From positions 202,857 to 228,140 of the forward strand of contig JAHBMJ010000553.1 in NCBI GenBank assembly GCA_018398765.1: DNA of 25,284 nt, in the 5' to 3' direction. The notes below the pieces were generated by a model. That model was not told the DNA's origin. It was given only the letters and a program-made list of their open reading frames with translations, and ran no database searches. A program made the translations under genes and the position numbers. This stretch comes from Chromera velia (lineage: Eukaryota > Sar > Chromeraceae). Each line of letters starts with the position of its first letter. The stretch's first letter is position 1. This document shows positions 1 through 9,398 of the stretch, in pieces.

Positions 1-1263
1 AAGCAAACAAAAACCAGAAAACCCAACCGGGCGCCGACAATCAGTCGACGAACCCTTTTTTCCATCCATTCTGGGGGGGAACGACCTCACTTACTTCTTT
101 GATGCTTTGAGAATATGGACCTGGGCTGAGCTAAGCTGAGCTGATGTTCCCAGGGATGCCGGGAGAGTGACGGCAAGTGTTCGTTCGCACCGCCGAGAGA
201 GAGACCCTGAAAGTTCTTTCTTTTCTTTTCTTTTCCGGCAGACTGGACGGCTGTGGAGACGGGCAGTTTGGGAGTCGAGCGATAAGTGCTCGTTTTCGTC
301 AGGAGGGCCGTATTTCTAATGTGTCGAGATACCTCGAGAGAGATTAGAGACGAGAGTGTGGAGATGAGGGCGTCAAAGGAGAGAGGAAGGAAAGAGAATC
401 CTGTCATTAAGTGGGCGGGTGGGCCATCTATCGTCTCTCACACGCCCGTGCCGTCTCTTGTTCCCTTCCTCTTTTTTTCTTTTTTGTGCTACATCCTGTC
501 GGAGAAAGATCAAGTACAACAAAAGCACACCGCATCACACTACACGAGTGTGGTTGAGGGAGTGCGGAGGGTGACGCCCATGCAGGATTTCTTTCTGCTT
601 CGTCTTGGCCTCTGGGTGATTACTTTTCTTCGGCATTGAAGCCAGAATCCCCAGCCCTCTCCCGGTCGTCCGGACCTTTCCTTTCCTAAGCCTTCCGTTG
701 CCCTCCCGCGGCACCATTGTGTGTCGTCTCGTTGTTGATCGACGTCAGAGAACACCTCTGATTGAGTGCCTACAATGATGGTGCGTGCATCGGTAGACCG
801 AGCAAGGGGGTGGGCTGGAGGGAGGATCGCAGAGAGACAAAGACAGATTGCGCGGTTTTCTTTTTGACCGATCTCTTTCGAAGAGCCACCACGGGACTTT
901 TTTCTTCATCTGTTTTTTCAGAGACATCGGAGAGAGACCGACAAATCAATAGAGGGCAGGCGGGTTGTTGGAGTTGTTTCCCCCCCCCCCGTTTTCTGGA
1001 GAATCTGTAGAGGGGTAGGCATCCACCCAGAAGACCCCTGTCGCTCTTTTGGCGTTTCTTTTTTTCCCTTGCCTATGGCCCTCGGCTATGCGTTTTTGAA
1101 AGAGAACAGCCCGCAGACAGGTTTCCAGAAAAATGGAGAGGCGATCGAGTATACGGCAAAAGTTAGTCGCTCACTAACCGATTGAAGGACGACGCCTGTA
1201 GAGAATTCTGCAGGCAAGCGCGTTTGCGCATGGCATGTTCATGCAGGTGTTGAACTCTTCTTC
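1..1263. other. No supported gene; pyrimidine/purine-skewed intergenic DNA
   Basis: Short open frames occur on both strands, but none has a recognisable domain, a convincing ATG context or paired splice signals. The DNA has T/C-rich runs alternating with GAGA-rich runs. I see no RNA gene and no strong repeat here. Confidence 0.5.
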
Positions 1264-1519
1264 TTGCCTGCTGCTGTCCTTCGATCGTCTCCGACCTGCA
1301 CCCTTTCATTCTTTTTCACTGCTTATCTTTTTGTCGTCCCCGTGGACCAGGATGTGTCATGGTTGAGCAGTGAGCACAGAGCAAAGCAGGATTTGCTGCA
1401 GTATTTTCGATCAGGCTTCTACGTAGGCTTTTACTTTTGGAACGTGTACGAGTACCTACGATCGACTTGCTTTTATATATATTACAAGTACTCGATCTCT
1501 AGCTTGATCTTCTGACTGC

Positions 1520-1550
1520 CATTCGGCATCGGTACACGATGGCTGCCGGT
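1520..1550 (+). repeat. 31-bp direct repeat, copy 1
   Basis: This segment matches 3054-3084 in the same orientation at 28 of 31 positions. Each copy has a small hairpin built on CATCG and CGATG. The two copies bracket about 1.5 kb that holds the tetranucleotide array and a small transposon. Confidence 0.7.
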
Positions 1551-1651
1551 CATAGGCTGCCGGCTAAGCTGGCGGCTAAGTCGCTTGCATGATGATGTCA
1601 TGATGCTGAGTCATTGATGACGAAGCAGATTGAATGCTAGATTCAATGGTA

Positions 1652-1753
1652 GCGCTAAATTATGTTCGTAAGAGGAGTACAATCACTGGTACTCTTGATC
1701 GGATCATAAGTCATACATGACTATAGTTATATACACGATCCATAGTTTAGCGA
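1652..1753. repeat. Short inverted-repeat segment
   Basis: CGCTAAATTATG near 1652 is matched in inverted orientation by CATAGTTTAGCG near 1742, one mismatch in the arms. Smaller hairpins lie between them. It could be a small hairpin-type element, but I see no convincing target duplication. Confidence 0.4.
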
Positions 1754-1770
1754 TCTAGTACTACATGATG

Positions 1771-1776
1771 ATTGAC

Positions 1777-1821
<45 letters not shown>

Positions 1822-2252
1822 AATTGATTGATTGATTGATTGACTGACTGACTCACTGACTCACTGACTCACTGACTTACTGACTCACTGACTCACTGAC
1901 TCACTGACTCACTGACTCACTGACTGACTGACTGACTGACTCACTGACTGACTGACTGACTGACTGACTGACTGATTGACTGACTGACTGACTGACTGAC
2001 TGACTGACTGACTGACTAACTGACTAACTGACTAACTGACTAACTGACTGACTGACTGACTGACTGACTGACTGATTGATTGATTGATTGATTGACTGAC
2101 TGACTGACTGACTGACTGACTGACTAACTGACTGACTGACTGACTAACTGACTGACTGACTGACTGACTGACTGACTGATTGACTAACTGACTGACTAAC
2201 TGACTGACTGACTGACTGACTGACTGACTGACTGATTGATTGATTGATTGAT
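1771..2252. repeat. (TGAC/TGAT)n tetranucleotide microsatellite, about 480 bp
   Basis: An almost uninterrupted 4-bp array with TGAT-rich ends and a TGAC-rich middle. Variant units (TCAC, TAAC, TTAC) recur in blocks, which suggests expansion by slippage and segmental duplication. Confidence 0.97.
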
Positions 2253-2276
2253 AGGTTCCTCACTAGGCCTTCCCGC

Positions 2277-2509
2277 CTAGGCGTCGGCTAAAGAAAAAAA
2301 AAAAAAGATCCCTCCAAACCCTTTACTATTTTTCTTTTTTTCTTTTTCAGTCAAACAACTGTTGTTCAAGTGTTGCACAGGTGTTGTTCATGTGTTGCAC
2401 AACTGTTATTACTAACTTGTTAGGTGTTGTTGAGGGCAAAAAAGTAAAAAAGAAAAAAAAAAAAAAATTCCCTCCGATCGTTTATTTTTTTTCTTTAGCC
2501 GACGCCTAG
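2277..2509. mobile_element. MITE-like element with 8-bp target site duplication (copy A)
   Basis: The left end reads CTAGGCGTCGGCTAAAG followed by an A-tract, and the right end is its exact reverse complement, giving terminal inverted repeats of about 25 bp. CTTCCCGC lies directly outside both ends (2269-2276 and 2510-2517), a perfect 8-bp target site duplication. The 233-bp element has no coding capacity. Inside is a T-tract, then a 22-bp-period tandem repeat (GTTGTTCAAGTGTTGCACA at 2361, GTTGTTCATGTGTTGCACA at 2383), then A-tracts. An 8-bp duplication is typical of hAT-type transposons, but the ends do not closely match the usual hAT consensus, so the superfamily is open. A related copy lies at 18597-18796. 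Confidence 0.85.
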
Positions 2510-2666
2510 CTTCCCGCTATATGTCCATCTGTTGCCAGAGTGGATAATATCATACCCTAGAGGCATCGCACCAAAGATTTTGGATAACCCACTTACATTA
2601 GGGGGCTAACCCCCTCCTCCCCCCTTTCATTATTTAATTTGGTAACCTCCTCCCCCCCTTCCAAAA

Positions 2667-2763
2667 GGCGGGACTCTAGGCGGGACTATATAAGTAGGAG
2701 GTGCGTCTCATTGCCCTGGTCGACATAAATTGTAACGCGGTCCCCTCCACATCTATAATAAAA
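2667..2763 (+). promoter_or_regulatory. GC-box/TATA-like segment followed by AATAAA
   Basis: Two direct copies of GGCGGGACT (from 2667 and 2679) lead directly into TATATAAG at 2687-2694. An AATAAA hexamer follows about 70 bp later near 2757. No open frame follows. TATA plus a nearby poly(A) signal is what a solo LTR can look like, but I found no matched LTR ends. Confidence 0.35.
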
Positions 2764-3053
2764 CAGGTTTACCAAAAATCTTCAGTGCGCTGCCCCACTG
2801 CCCCTTAACTAGGTTATAAGTCGATCCAGCTCTTAGACTAGATCTAGTTATATTCTTCTTTATTAAATTATCTGATAAATTATATCATAATCATATATAT
2901 ATAGCATGTTTATATCTTGTTTAGGCGGTACTAAGCATGACATTCACTAGGACATTCAAAGGTTTCATCGCTCCTCTAGGCTACTCTGGGCCTACTAGGT
3001 TGCGTGTCACTGAACGAACTCTGCATCCATGCCATTGCCAGTGCATGGACTCT

Positions 3054-3084
3054 CATTCGCCATCGGTGTACGATGGCTGCCGGT
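3054..3084 (+). repeat. 31-bp direct repeat, copy 2
   Basis: Second copy of the repeat at 1520-1550, 28 of 31 positions identical. It directly precedes the CA microsatellite. Confidence 0.7.
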
Positions 3085-3090
3085 TGAGTC

Positions 3091-3091
3091 A

Positions 3092-3127
<36 letters not shown>

Positions 3128-3161
3128 GTACGCACACGCACACGCACACGCACACGCACAC
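3091..3161. repeat. (CA)n / (CACG)n microsatellite
   Basis: Simple CA repeat of about 30 bp followed by CACACG units. Open frames through it are low-complexity artefacts. Confidence 0.95.
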
Positions 3162-3225
3162 TTATCACTGCAGACACACACACAAGGTAAGCAAACAAGA
3201 GAGGGAATTCGCAGTGTTAGGGTAG

Positions 3226-3476
3226 GGTAGTTCAATCGCCAGATCGCCAGAGGGGCCGCCGGATGTGCGCAGGTACAAGAACACCAAAGAATTAAGGCTA
3301 CGAAATCCAATGGGGAGTTCGAAGTTGATCGAGGGGAATTTATCCAGAGGCCACGCCAAAAACAGCATCCATCCATTCATACGAGGGAGGAGATCCAGGC
3401 AGATGACCGCGTTGGCGTTAAGGTCCGGAGGAGACGCCACAGTTGCAAGCAAAGAAGCAGAGAGACGTAGAAGGAC
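3226..3476. other. Possible coding exon, strand ambiguous
   Basis: On the plus strand this stretch is open from 3226 and ends at a good donor, GTGAGT at 3477. It would encode a basic, Arg/Ser-rich polypeptide without a known domain. The minus strand is also open here, and a short minus-strand ATG stretch near 3562 ends in a good GTAAGT donor. Neither side has a convincing acceptor with a pyrimidine tract, so I cannot choose. The rest of 3.2-4.6 kb shows no gene I can support. Confidence 0.2.
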
Positions 3477-4371
3477 GTGAGTCTCAGAAATACAAGAGCA
3501 TGCATGCATTCCTTGACTATGAAAACAAAAAAGGCCGACTTACCAAGCGAAAGCTTCGACATTGAATTTCCCCTGCAAATTGTTGGTCTGTCTTATGCGG
3601 AGCGCGGCTCATTCATTTGAGAAGCATGTACGCAGCGCTCTAAGGAATAGTGGTGTGGACGGGGCCCAAACGCGGCTGCAATGCGTCTAGATTTGCACCC
3701 ATGACCCCAAAATTATGTCACAATGATCAACACCACAAATATTCACGCACAAACCTTCATGAGTGAAATAATTCAGGAAGACCCACGACATGCGGCTTCG
3801 CGATAACTAGCTAGCGTGGAGCCGGGACGCTGGGAATCACCAACTGACGGATGCAGTGCTTCGTGACACAAGCTAAAGACAGTACGTGAAGAGACTAACC
3901 TGTTTGCAGTCTCGATGTGTTCGAAATGTGTTCGAACGGGTGGACCTTTATTTCCCACTCCCCGTCTGAGGCTGTTCCTCGAGGTCACGAAAGCATCCTC
4001 CGCCTCCTCTCGTCTGGACCTCTGACGATGTTCTTCTGGTATTCGCCCCATGCACACGAGAAAAGGAACAAACTGAATTGTCGTCATATGTTGCCCCGCT
4101 GGCGGTAGAAGAAGGAGCCTTTGGCAGAAGAGTTCCCCAGAGGACCCCGTTGTCATACTTCCGCCTCTTGTAGGACTGCAGTGCACAAGAGGTAAGCCCT
4201 CAGCACTGTCATGACACCGAATTCTGTCTTCGTTGACTACCTGCATATCAGTAATTAACTTACGGCTGCATACATGTTGTGCATGAAGGTCAGTCATAGC
4301 TATACACGTGATGCGCGCGCGGCGGGGGCCGGGGGGCGCGATGGCCCCGGCACCCTGACGAACCCCTTGAC

Positions 4372-4395
4372 GCATGCATGCAATTGCATGCATGC
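4372..4395. repeat. 24-bp perfect palindrome of GCATGC units
   Basis: Every base pairs in inverted orientation around a central AATT. The palindrome consists of overlapping TGCATGCA motifs and runs on as ATGC units to 4401. Another GCATGCATGCAT lies at 4448-4459 and one near 3499. TGCATGCA-like octamers are bound by some apicomplexan AP2 factors; a regulatory role here is inference. Confidence 0.75.
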
Positions 4396-4600
4396 ATGCA
4401 TTGAATCGCAAATCGGGCGATGGATGGAGCCCAATCATAGCCCAATCGCATGCATGCATCCTGACGCGCCACCTTAATTTGACGCATCTGGCACTTAGCC
4501 TAGCACTTAGCACCCTCACCTCTCTCTCCCTCACCCGGCCTGACACACCCTTCTCTTATCCAAGTCCCCATTGTCCGATCAGCTCTATCAGACAACTTCT

Positions 4601-5046
4601 TTAAAGTATCCTGAGAGTGCCTCTAGTCGAGTGCTGGGACGGTGGAGGGAACTTGTCCGGTTTCCGGGTGCTTGGTGGAACATGCGTTCTTGGACTTGTG
4701 CTCAGCGCGTCAAGGTGGACTCTAGTGGAACCTCGATCGCCCTTTGAGGTCAGTGAGAACAGGGCAGTCTCGACACACCTATGCTGGGGATCCAACGACT
4801 CACCTGTGTGAGAGACTCAGTACTGTTCGTGGTTTTAGGAGGCGTTTGGAGTTCTATCCATTTGAAGTCTCCCAACACGAAATGTTCTTTTGACGACGTC
4901 TCATTTTTCAAATTGTCCGGGAAAAGGATTTTTTGTGTATCCACCTTTCCCAGCTTGACAAACAGCGGTTGTGCAAGCTCTGGATTGGGTTTTGTCAAAG
5001 CTTTTGGTGTGCTTTCTTGAGTGAATCGTCGTGAATAGCTTTCCAT
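4601..5046 (-). CDS. Candidate two-exon small hypothetical protein
   Basis: The model joins 5046-4804 and 4741-4601 on the minus strand. It starts at an ATG, runs 81 codons (a polar, Lys/Glu/Thr-rich chain) and reaches a strong donor, CAG before GTGAGT. The second exon follows an acceptor ending CTCAAAG and keeps the frame for 46 residues (Pro/Ser/Thr-rich) to TAA. The predicted protein is about 127 residues, with no domain I recognise. Doubts: the intron would be only 62 nt, shorter than the other introns in the window, the acceptor lacks the usual TGCAG, and the start lies 18 bp from the start of an oppositely oriented candidate. At most one of the two may be real. Confidence 0.3.
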
Positions 5047-5064
5047 TCGAATGTTCTTCTCTCG

Positions 5065-5403
5065 ATGCCCATGCAGGAGTTCAATCCGAATGTCGCAGAG
5101 ACGCCTTTCGACACGCTTTCGACAGAAGATGGCAACTATCGGCCGACCACTGCAGCACCTGTCTACCCCATGTCTTCCCCTTTGCTCCTTCACTCCTGTT
5201 TGCAGAATACAAGCGACGGACTTCCACACAGGGATGTCGCTCTGGAAGATGAAGATGTGTCTAGAACTTGCGAAGAACAGTCAGTCAGATCACTCGACGC
5301 AACTGTGCAGGGACTACCAAGAATCCTCCCAATAGACACTTTTAGGTACTGTCTGTTGGCTCTTCTCTCTGCCTTCATACTCTATGCATGCTGGTGGCCA
5401 TAA
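5065..5403 (+). CDS. Candidate small C-terminally anchored membrane protein
   Basis: A continuous 112-codon frame opens with ATG CCC ATG. Residues 1-92 are polar and acidic (Glu/Asp cluster at about 61-72). A hydrophobic segment rich in Leu, Ala and Trp fills about residues 95-111, directly before the stop, which is the layout of tail-anchored proteins. Alternatively, the CCCATGCAG at 5073-5081 is a splice acceptor and a GTCAGTCAG at 5279 is a donor, which would make this an internal exon and remove the hydrophobic tail. No family is recognised and no AATAAA follows. Confidence 0.3.
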   Translation: MPMQEFNPNVAETPFDTLSTEDGNYRPTTAAPVYPMSSPLLLHSCLQNTSDGLPHRDVALEDEDVSRTCEEQSVRSLDATVQGLPRILPIDTFRYCLLALLSAFILYACWWP

Positions 5404-6488
5404 TCCTGCCACAACATACCACACTTGTAGACGCCTCTTTCACCGATCCCGCCTGCTCTGCCCTCTCTACTGTTTGCATCCCTCGACCCTGCTTGATCAA
5501 CGGCCTCGACGCTCGTGACCCACTTTCGGAATCCTCATTGTCGTCATTCTCGCTTGTCACTAGACGAAAATAATGGACACAATCTCGGTCGATCGATCTG
5601 CTTAGACTGGGTGTTCGGTCGACATGATCGTCTTCGGCGCTGTGGTCGATCGACTGGAACTGCCTCGTGTTCTCTCTGCGGGATCCTCCTTTTCTCGGTG
5701 CAGTGAGGTGGGTTTGAAGTTTTGATACACGAGTTCTGAAGTGTCTTTATTCCTTTTGATACAGTTGTCTGTGAACTGATGTCCATCGGCAAGTGGCAGT
5801 TCAGAAGTGGCACATTGTCAACGTCCCCACTTGTTTTCTCATTTCCAGAGTGAATGAAGAAATGCACTAATACGGCTCAGTCGGCCATTCCTTGTACTGC
5901 GGTTTTATCTCTTGACGATTGATTTCCTTTCAAAATTCTCGAATTCTTCGTCTTCCCCTGATTCTAACTTCTGCAGTGATGGTTCTGCTCTCCGCTGAGA
6001 ACTCCCGGTTGCTGTCTCCTTTTTTCACCGTCTGTCCTTTCTGCCCGTTTGTGAATGTGCAAGAACAGTCGTGGAGGGGGGCTCCTGATTCAGAAAAGCT
6101 TGATCACTACCATACAGGTCTGTCGGGTTGGAACTCATGCTTTTGAGTGAACACACATATGCATGACATTGTGCGCAGCTTGCAGTGGAGCGGCCGTGTC
6201 TCCTCTCTCTCAACTCTTCAAAGGGTTCAAACACAAAAAGCAAAGCGCGTGATTGCAGCTTCGAAGCCAGCCTTGCTTATACCACTCATTCAGTTGCTTT
6301 GCTTCTACACCCCTCTAATCCATCGGTGTGGCTGTGTAAGCACACAAATTAGTGTTTTCGGTTCCTTGCTCTCGCAATATGCATCTGCCGTTTTCAAGTA
6401 GAACCTTGAAGCAGTTTCATCCACGTTGTTGGTGTCGTCTATGGATCACTCTCCTTCCCTGCCTCCCTGTTTTCTCTGTCGATTGCAG
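5404..6488. other. No supported gene
   Basis: Several acceptor-like pyrimidine-TGCAG signals occur on the plus strand, for example near 5970 and 6180, but the frames after them are short and unrecognisable. This stretch may be intron or 5' leader of the acidic gene model that follows. Confidence 0.4.
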
Positions 6489-6512
6489 TTCAACATTGAC
6501 AGGAAAATTCTG

Positions 6513-6910
6513 ATGTCGAACAAAAAAAAAGAAGACAAGGATGAGGAGAACGCTAGGGAGAACGTTGAGGAAGAGGAGGAAGAGGCCGAAGAGGAGGAGA
6601 TCAAGGAAGAAGAAGAGGATGAGGAGGAAGTGGAAAAGGTCAGTCACTTCTTAGACTTGTCATTCCGTTCTTTCTCTCAACGCCTCTTTGTCTTGCATGC
6701 TCTCTGTTTTGTTGTGCTTGTGTTGGTGTGCATGTTTTCCTCTGTTTGATCATGTCTTTCTATCCGTGTCTATACGTGTGTGCCAGTCTGCTTCTCTGTC
6801 TGTGTGTTTGAAATGCGTCTTTGTTGGAGTTCAGGTACGGGCCTGCCTGTCGTACGCTCTGCATTCTCTTCTGTCTGTTTGAGGTTGCTTCAAGTTTGAA
6901 TACGGGGCTC

Positions 6911-6980
<70 letters not shown>

Positions 6981-7263
6981 TGTGTGTATGACACTGTGTA
7001 TGTTTATCTCTGCATTCTTCTCTGCAAAACTCTTTGTGTACGAGCACCCGTCTGGGCGTTCGCCTGCGTATAATTGTCTTTTGCGTGTAAGACTCTGAAA
7101 AGCAAAGAGGGGGTACATAGATGTTAATATGCTCTCTCTCTGGATCTTTGTCTCTCTCTGACCACGTCTGCTGCAGGCTGAGGTGCCTTCGAAGGACGAA
7201 GGTCCCTCCTCATTCACGCCCGGAAGAGCGACGAAGAGGGGGAGGACGTCTCTTGGGGAGGTT

Positions 7264-7305
<42 letters not shown>

Positions 7306-7990
7306 CAAATATTCTATCTGCTCGGATTGCTGCGTGCTGCTCGAAGGGCATTTGTGTCAGCCTGAGAGGGGGTGAGAGCACGTTAGCGACCAGCGCGGGA
7401 GAATTTGAGGGCGAAAGGAGGGATTAGGGATTAGGGAAGAAAGCCTGAATGTTTCATTCCGTTCTTCTTTGCTGACTTGAGTTATCCGTTCTGTCTCCTC
7501 CCGGTCTTGTCCTTTCATGATTGAAGAAAGCGGCATTGTTCGCCTTTTCTATTTGTTTCCTTCGATCAATCGCTCGCTGTTTTGCTTGCCTGACTGCTTG
7601 TATCCGTCGATGTGCTCAATTTGGTTGGGTCCGCATGCTTTCTCACTCCTCTTTCTGGTGACTTGGATGAGATGTATGAGTGGGGGTGGTTGGGAGATGG
7701 TTTGTAGGTCGTGGTGGCGCGAGTGAGGAGAGAGAGTTGAGGGCCCCTCATTCAATCTACTCTCTCTCCTCTTCTCACCCCTCCCCACCTCCGCGTTACC
7801 ACGTCTGCTGCAGGCTAAGGTGCAATCAGCTGATGAGGGGCCCTCATTCACACCCGGAAGAATGACGAAGAGGAAAAAGACAAAGGGAGAGGACAGAATG
7901 AACGAAGACGAACTTGGAAGGAAGGGGTTTGCTTTTGATCGGGTGTTGGCTTTGGAACGAGGGGCTATCGTTCATGCTCCCCTTCTTTGA
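6513..7990 (+). CDS. Candidate acidic/basic protein with a duplicated exon
   Basis: Model: 6513-6638, 7177-7260, 7814-7990, all in phase 0, about 128 residues. The first exon follows a GATTGCAG acceptor at 6488 and ends at a GTCAGT donor. It encodes MSNKKKEDKD followed by a nearly pure Glu/Asp run to residue 42. The second exon (28 codons) and third exon (58 codons plus stop) both follow CTGCTGCAG and both encode a DEGPS..FTPGR..TKR motif, then basic residues. The third exon continues into a less charged tail ending in APLL. An acidic block followed by a basic linker suits chromatin or RNA-binding proteins, but no chromodomain or other fold is recognised. The donor after the second exon (GTTTTG) is weak. 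The 3' end is uncertain: an alternative exon from 8013 could replace the last part, and transcription may begin upstream of 6488. Confidence 0.5.
6907..6990. repeat. (CT)n(GT)n compound microsatellite, intronic
   Basis: A CT run passes directly into a GT run inside the first intron of the acidic-protein model. The same CT-then-GT order recurs at 11985-12037 and, reverse complemented, at 17530-17636. Confidence 0.95.
7161..7240 (+). repeat. Tandem exon duplication, copy 1 (copy 2 at 7798-7874)
   Basis: Both copies share ACCACGTCTGCTGCAGGCT across the splice acceptor. Both then have a gapped match through a segment encoding DEGPS, FTPGR and TKR, so acceptor and exon were copied together. A fragment resembling the inner part (GAGGGCCCCTCATTCA) also lies at 7739-7754, possibly a third, broken copy. 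Confidence 0.8.
7272..7303. repeat. (GA)n microsatellite
   Basis: Simple GA run directly after the proposed donor of the second exon of the acidic-protein model. Confidence 0.9.
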
Positions 7991-8205
7991 AGTGACTTTG
8001 GGTTGTGTTTAGGTAGACGTCTTGACTTTCTGTGTCCCCACTGGCAAGCTGTATTTTGTATGCGCCCTTAGTATCAAGCTCTAGAACTTAATTTACCTAG
8101 ACATTTGATTTTTAAGACATTCTCTTTGCTCTACACGTACATCTAGCTAGACATCTAGGTGCATAGATGCATATGATGCAGCAAAGTTCTGCCAGTGAGC
8201 AAACC

Positions 8206-8260
8206 AGGTGCATCAGACACATTTTTTTATAATGTACCTTTTAAATTCTGTGATGCACCT
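8206..8260. repeat. Hairpin with 10-bp perfect arms
   Basis: AGGTGCATCA at 8206-8215 is matched by TGATGCACCT at 8251-8260, with an AT-rich loop of 35 bases. It lies in non-coding AT-rich DNA. The surrounding 7991-8341 holds no gene I can see. Confidence 0.6.
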
Positions 8261-8349
8261 TTTCCCGGCCTTATTGGATTGTATCATTGTAAATGGTAAA
8301 TTTTATGAAGTTTCATCTTAAAAAGAGTTTATATGTACCTTCATGTTAG

Positions 8350-9168
8350 TACACTGAAACTATAATATGAGACAATTAAAATTGTGACACAATACCCTAC
8401 TACTAGACTAGTATACAGTAGTACCAGTGACACAAATAATTATGTTATAATAGGTGTGATGAAATAGTTTGAGTAAGTTAGGTGTGATGAAATTGTCAGA
8501 CAAATTTTGAAGTGATCCTAGACTTTCAAAGTGACTAGCAGCCACTAGCTTGAAATCTTCAGAGTTGATGAAGGTCAGACTCACCTCATTCACTCATTCA
8601 TTCACTCACTCACTCACTCACTTTCTTCACTTTCTTTGAACCCTTGGTCATAGTGAAGCGTTACAAAGAAGGAGACGGATAGAGATGGGAAGTGATAATG
8701 CCAGAACGAACCGAGACAGTAAGAAAGAACAAAGTAAAACTAACGGCTGCCCGTACTAGGGTAGAGTGAGGAAGAGGCATGCAGTGGTTCAGGCATAAAC
8801 TGCTGCTCGGGAGTGTTGCAATCCCAAGGAAGATGCTGGTAGTCTACAATGAGGAGGGACATGGCTTGACGGTCTCGGTTTGATTAAGGTCGGGCTGCAT
8901 AGTTTGCATGAGTTTGTGCATGTACGTTTTTCTCACGGGGTCATGCAGCTTTTGTTCGATTATGCGTGTATATGCGCAGTCCGCGTGGCCCGTGCAGCGG
9001 CTATGACGCCGCCCCTCGACCCGTGATCTACAACTAATTTTATCACACATAAGTGTGATTTAATTGAATTAGTCAAAAGTTCTTAAAATCACAATTATTG
9101 TTTCACAAATCATTATGACATAAAAGGTTTTAGAAATTCTCATTGTGACACACTATAGTTCCAGTGTA
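8350..9168. mobile_element. Non-autonomous inverted-repeat transposon with perfect 8-bp target duplication
   Basis: The left end reads TACACTGAAACTATA and the right end, reverse complemented, reads TACACTGGAACTATA (14 of 15 match). CATGTTAG lies directly outside both ends (8342-8349 and 9169-9176). Subterminal motifs resembling GTGTGATGAAAT recur near 8453 and 8481 and, inverted, near 9040; GTGACAC recurs on both sides. The AT-rich ends enclose a less AT-rich core at about 8580-9030 with no recognisable transposase. The 8-bp duplication suggests a hAT-like origin; superfamily is inference. Loss of transposase or capture of host DNA would explain the core. Confidence 0.8.
8844..9050 (-). CDS. 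Short open frame in the core of the transposon
   Basis: ATG to stop, 68 residues, mixed polar composition with six cysteines. It lies wholly within the 8350-9168 element and starts at its AT-rich subterminal zone. I recognise no transposase or host domain. It may be a captured gene fragment, a decayed transposon gene or chance. Confidence 0.15.
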   Translation of the reverse strand: MCDKISCRSRVEGRRHSRCTGHADCAYTRIIEQKLHDPVRKTYMHKLMQTMQPDLNQTETVKPCPSSL

Positions 9169-9398
9169 CATGTTAGAAATTTGTATATTATCAACGCCTC
9201 TAAGTAAACATGTATACGAATTAAATTTATATAATTCACACTGAATTCATGGTATTTAGATTTAGATTGAGTCTCATCATCATTGAGAGCCTGAGTAATT
9301 TTGATGTTGGACTAATAAAAATCTCAATCATTGTATAGAGATGTCAAAGGTTCATCATCATCAATTGACAATTGATAGTTATATAATTCCCCCCCCCT

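Noticed and set aside
1771-2252. Possible CRISPR-like or minisatellite array
   Set aside because: The unit is 4 bp with no spacers; it is an ordinary tetranucleotide microsatellite.
3216-3230. Telomere-like TTAGGGTAGGGTAG
   Set aside because: Too short and irregular; not an array, and the window is not a chromosome end.
3773-4546. A 257-codon minus-strand frame
   Set aside because: It crosses the GCAT repeat and GC-rich low-complexity DNA, has no domain, and the opposite strand is equally open. I judged it chance.
7814-8084. HP1-like chromo shadow domain in the last exon of the acidic gene
   Set aside because: A loose resemblance appears if the exon is spliced to 8013-8084 (a GTGKLYF-like strand), but donor choices are poor, key residues cannot be aligned with confidence and no chromodomain is present.
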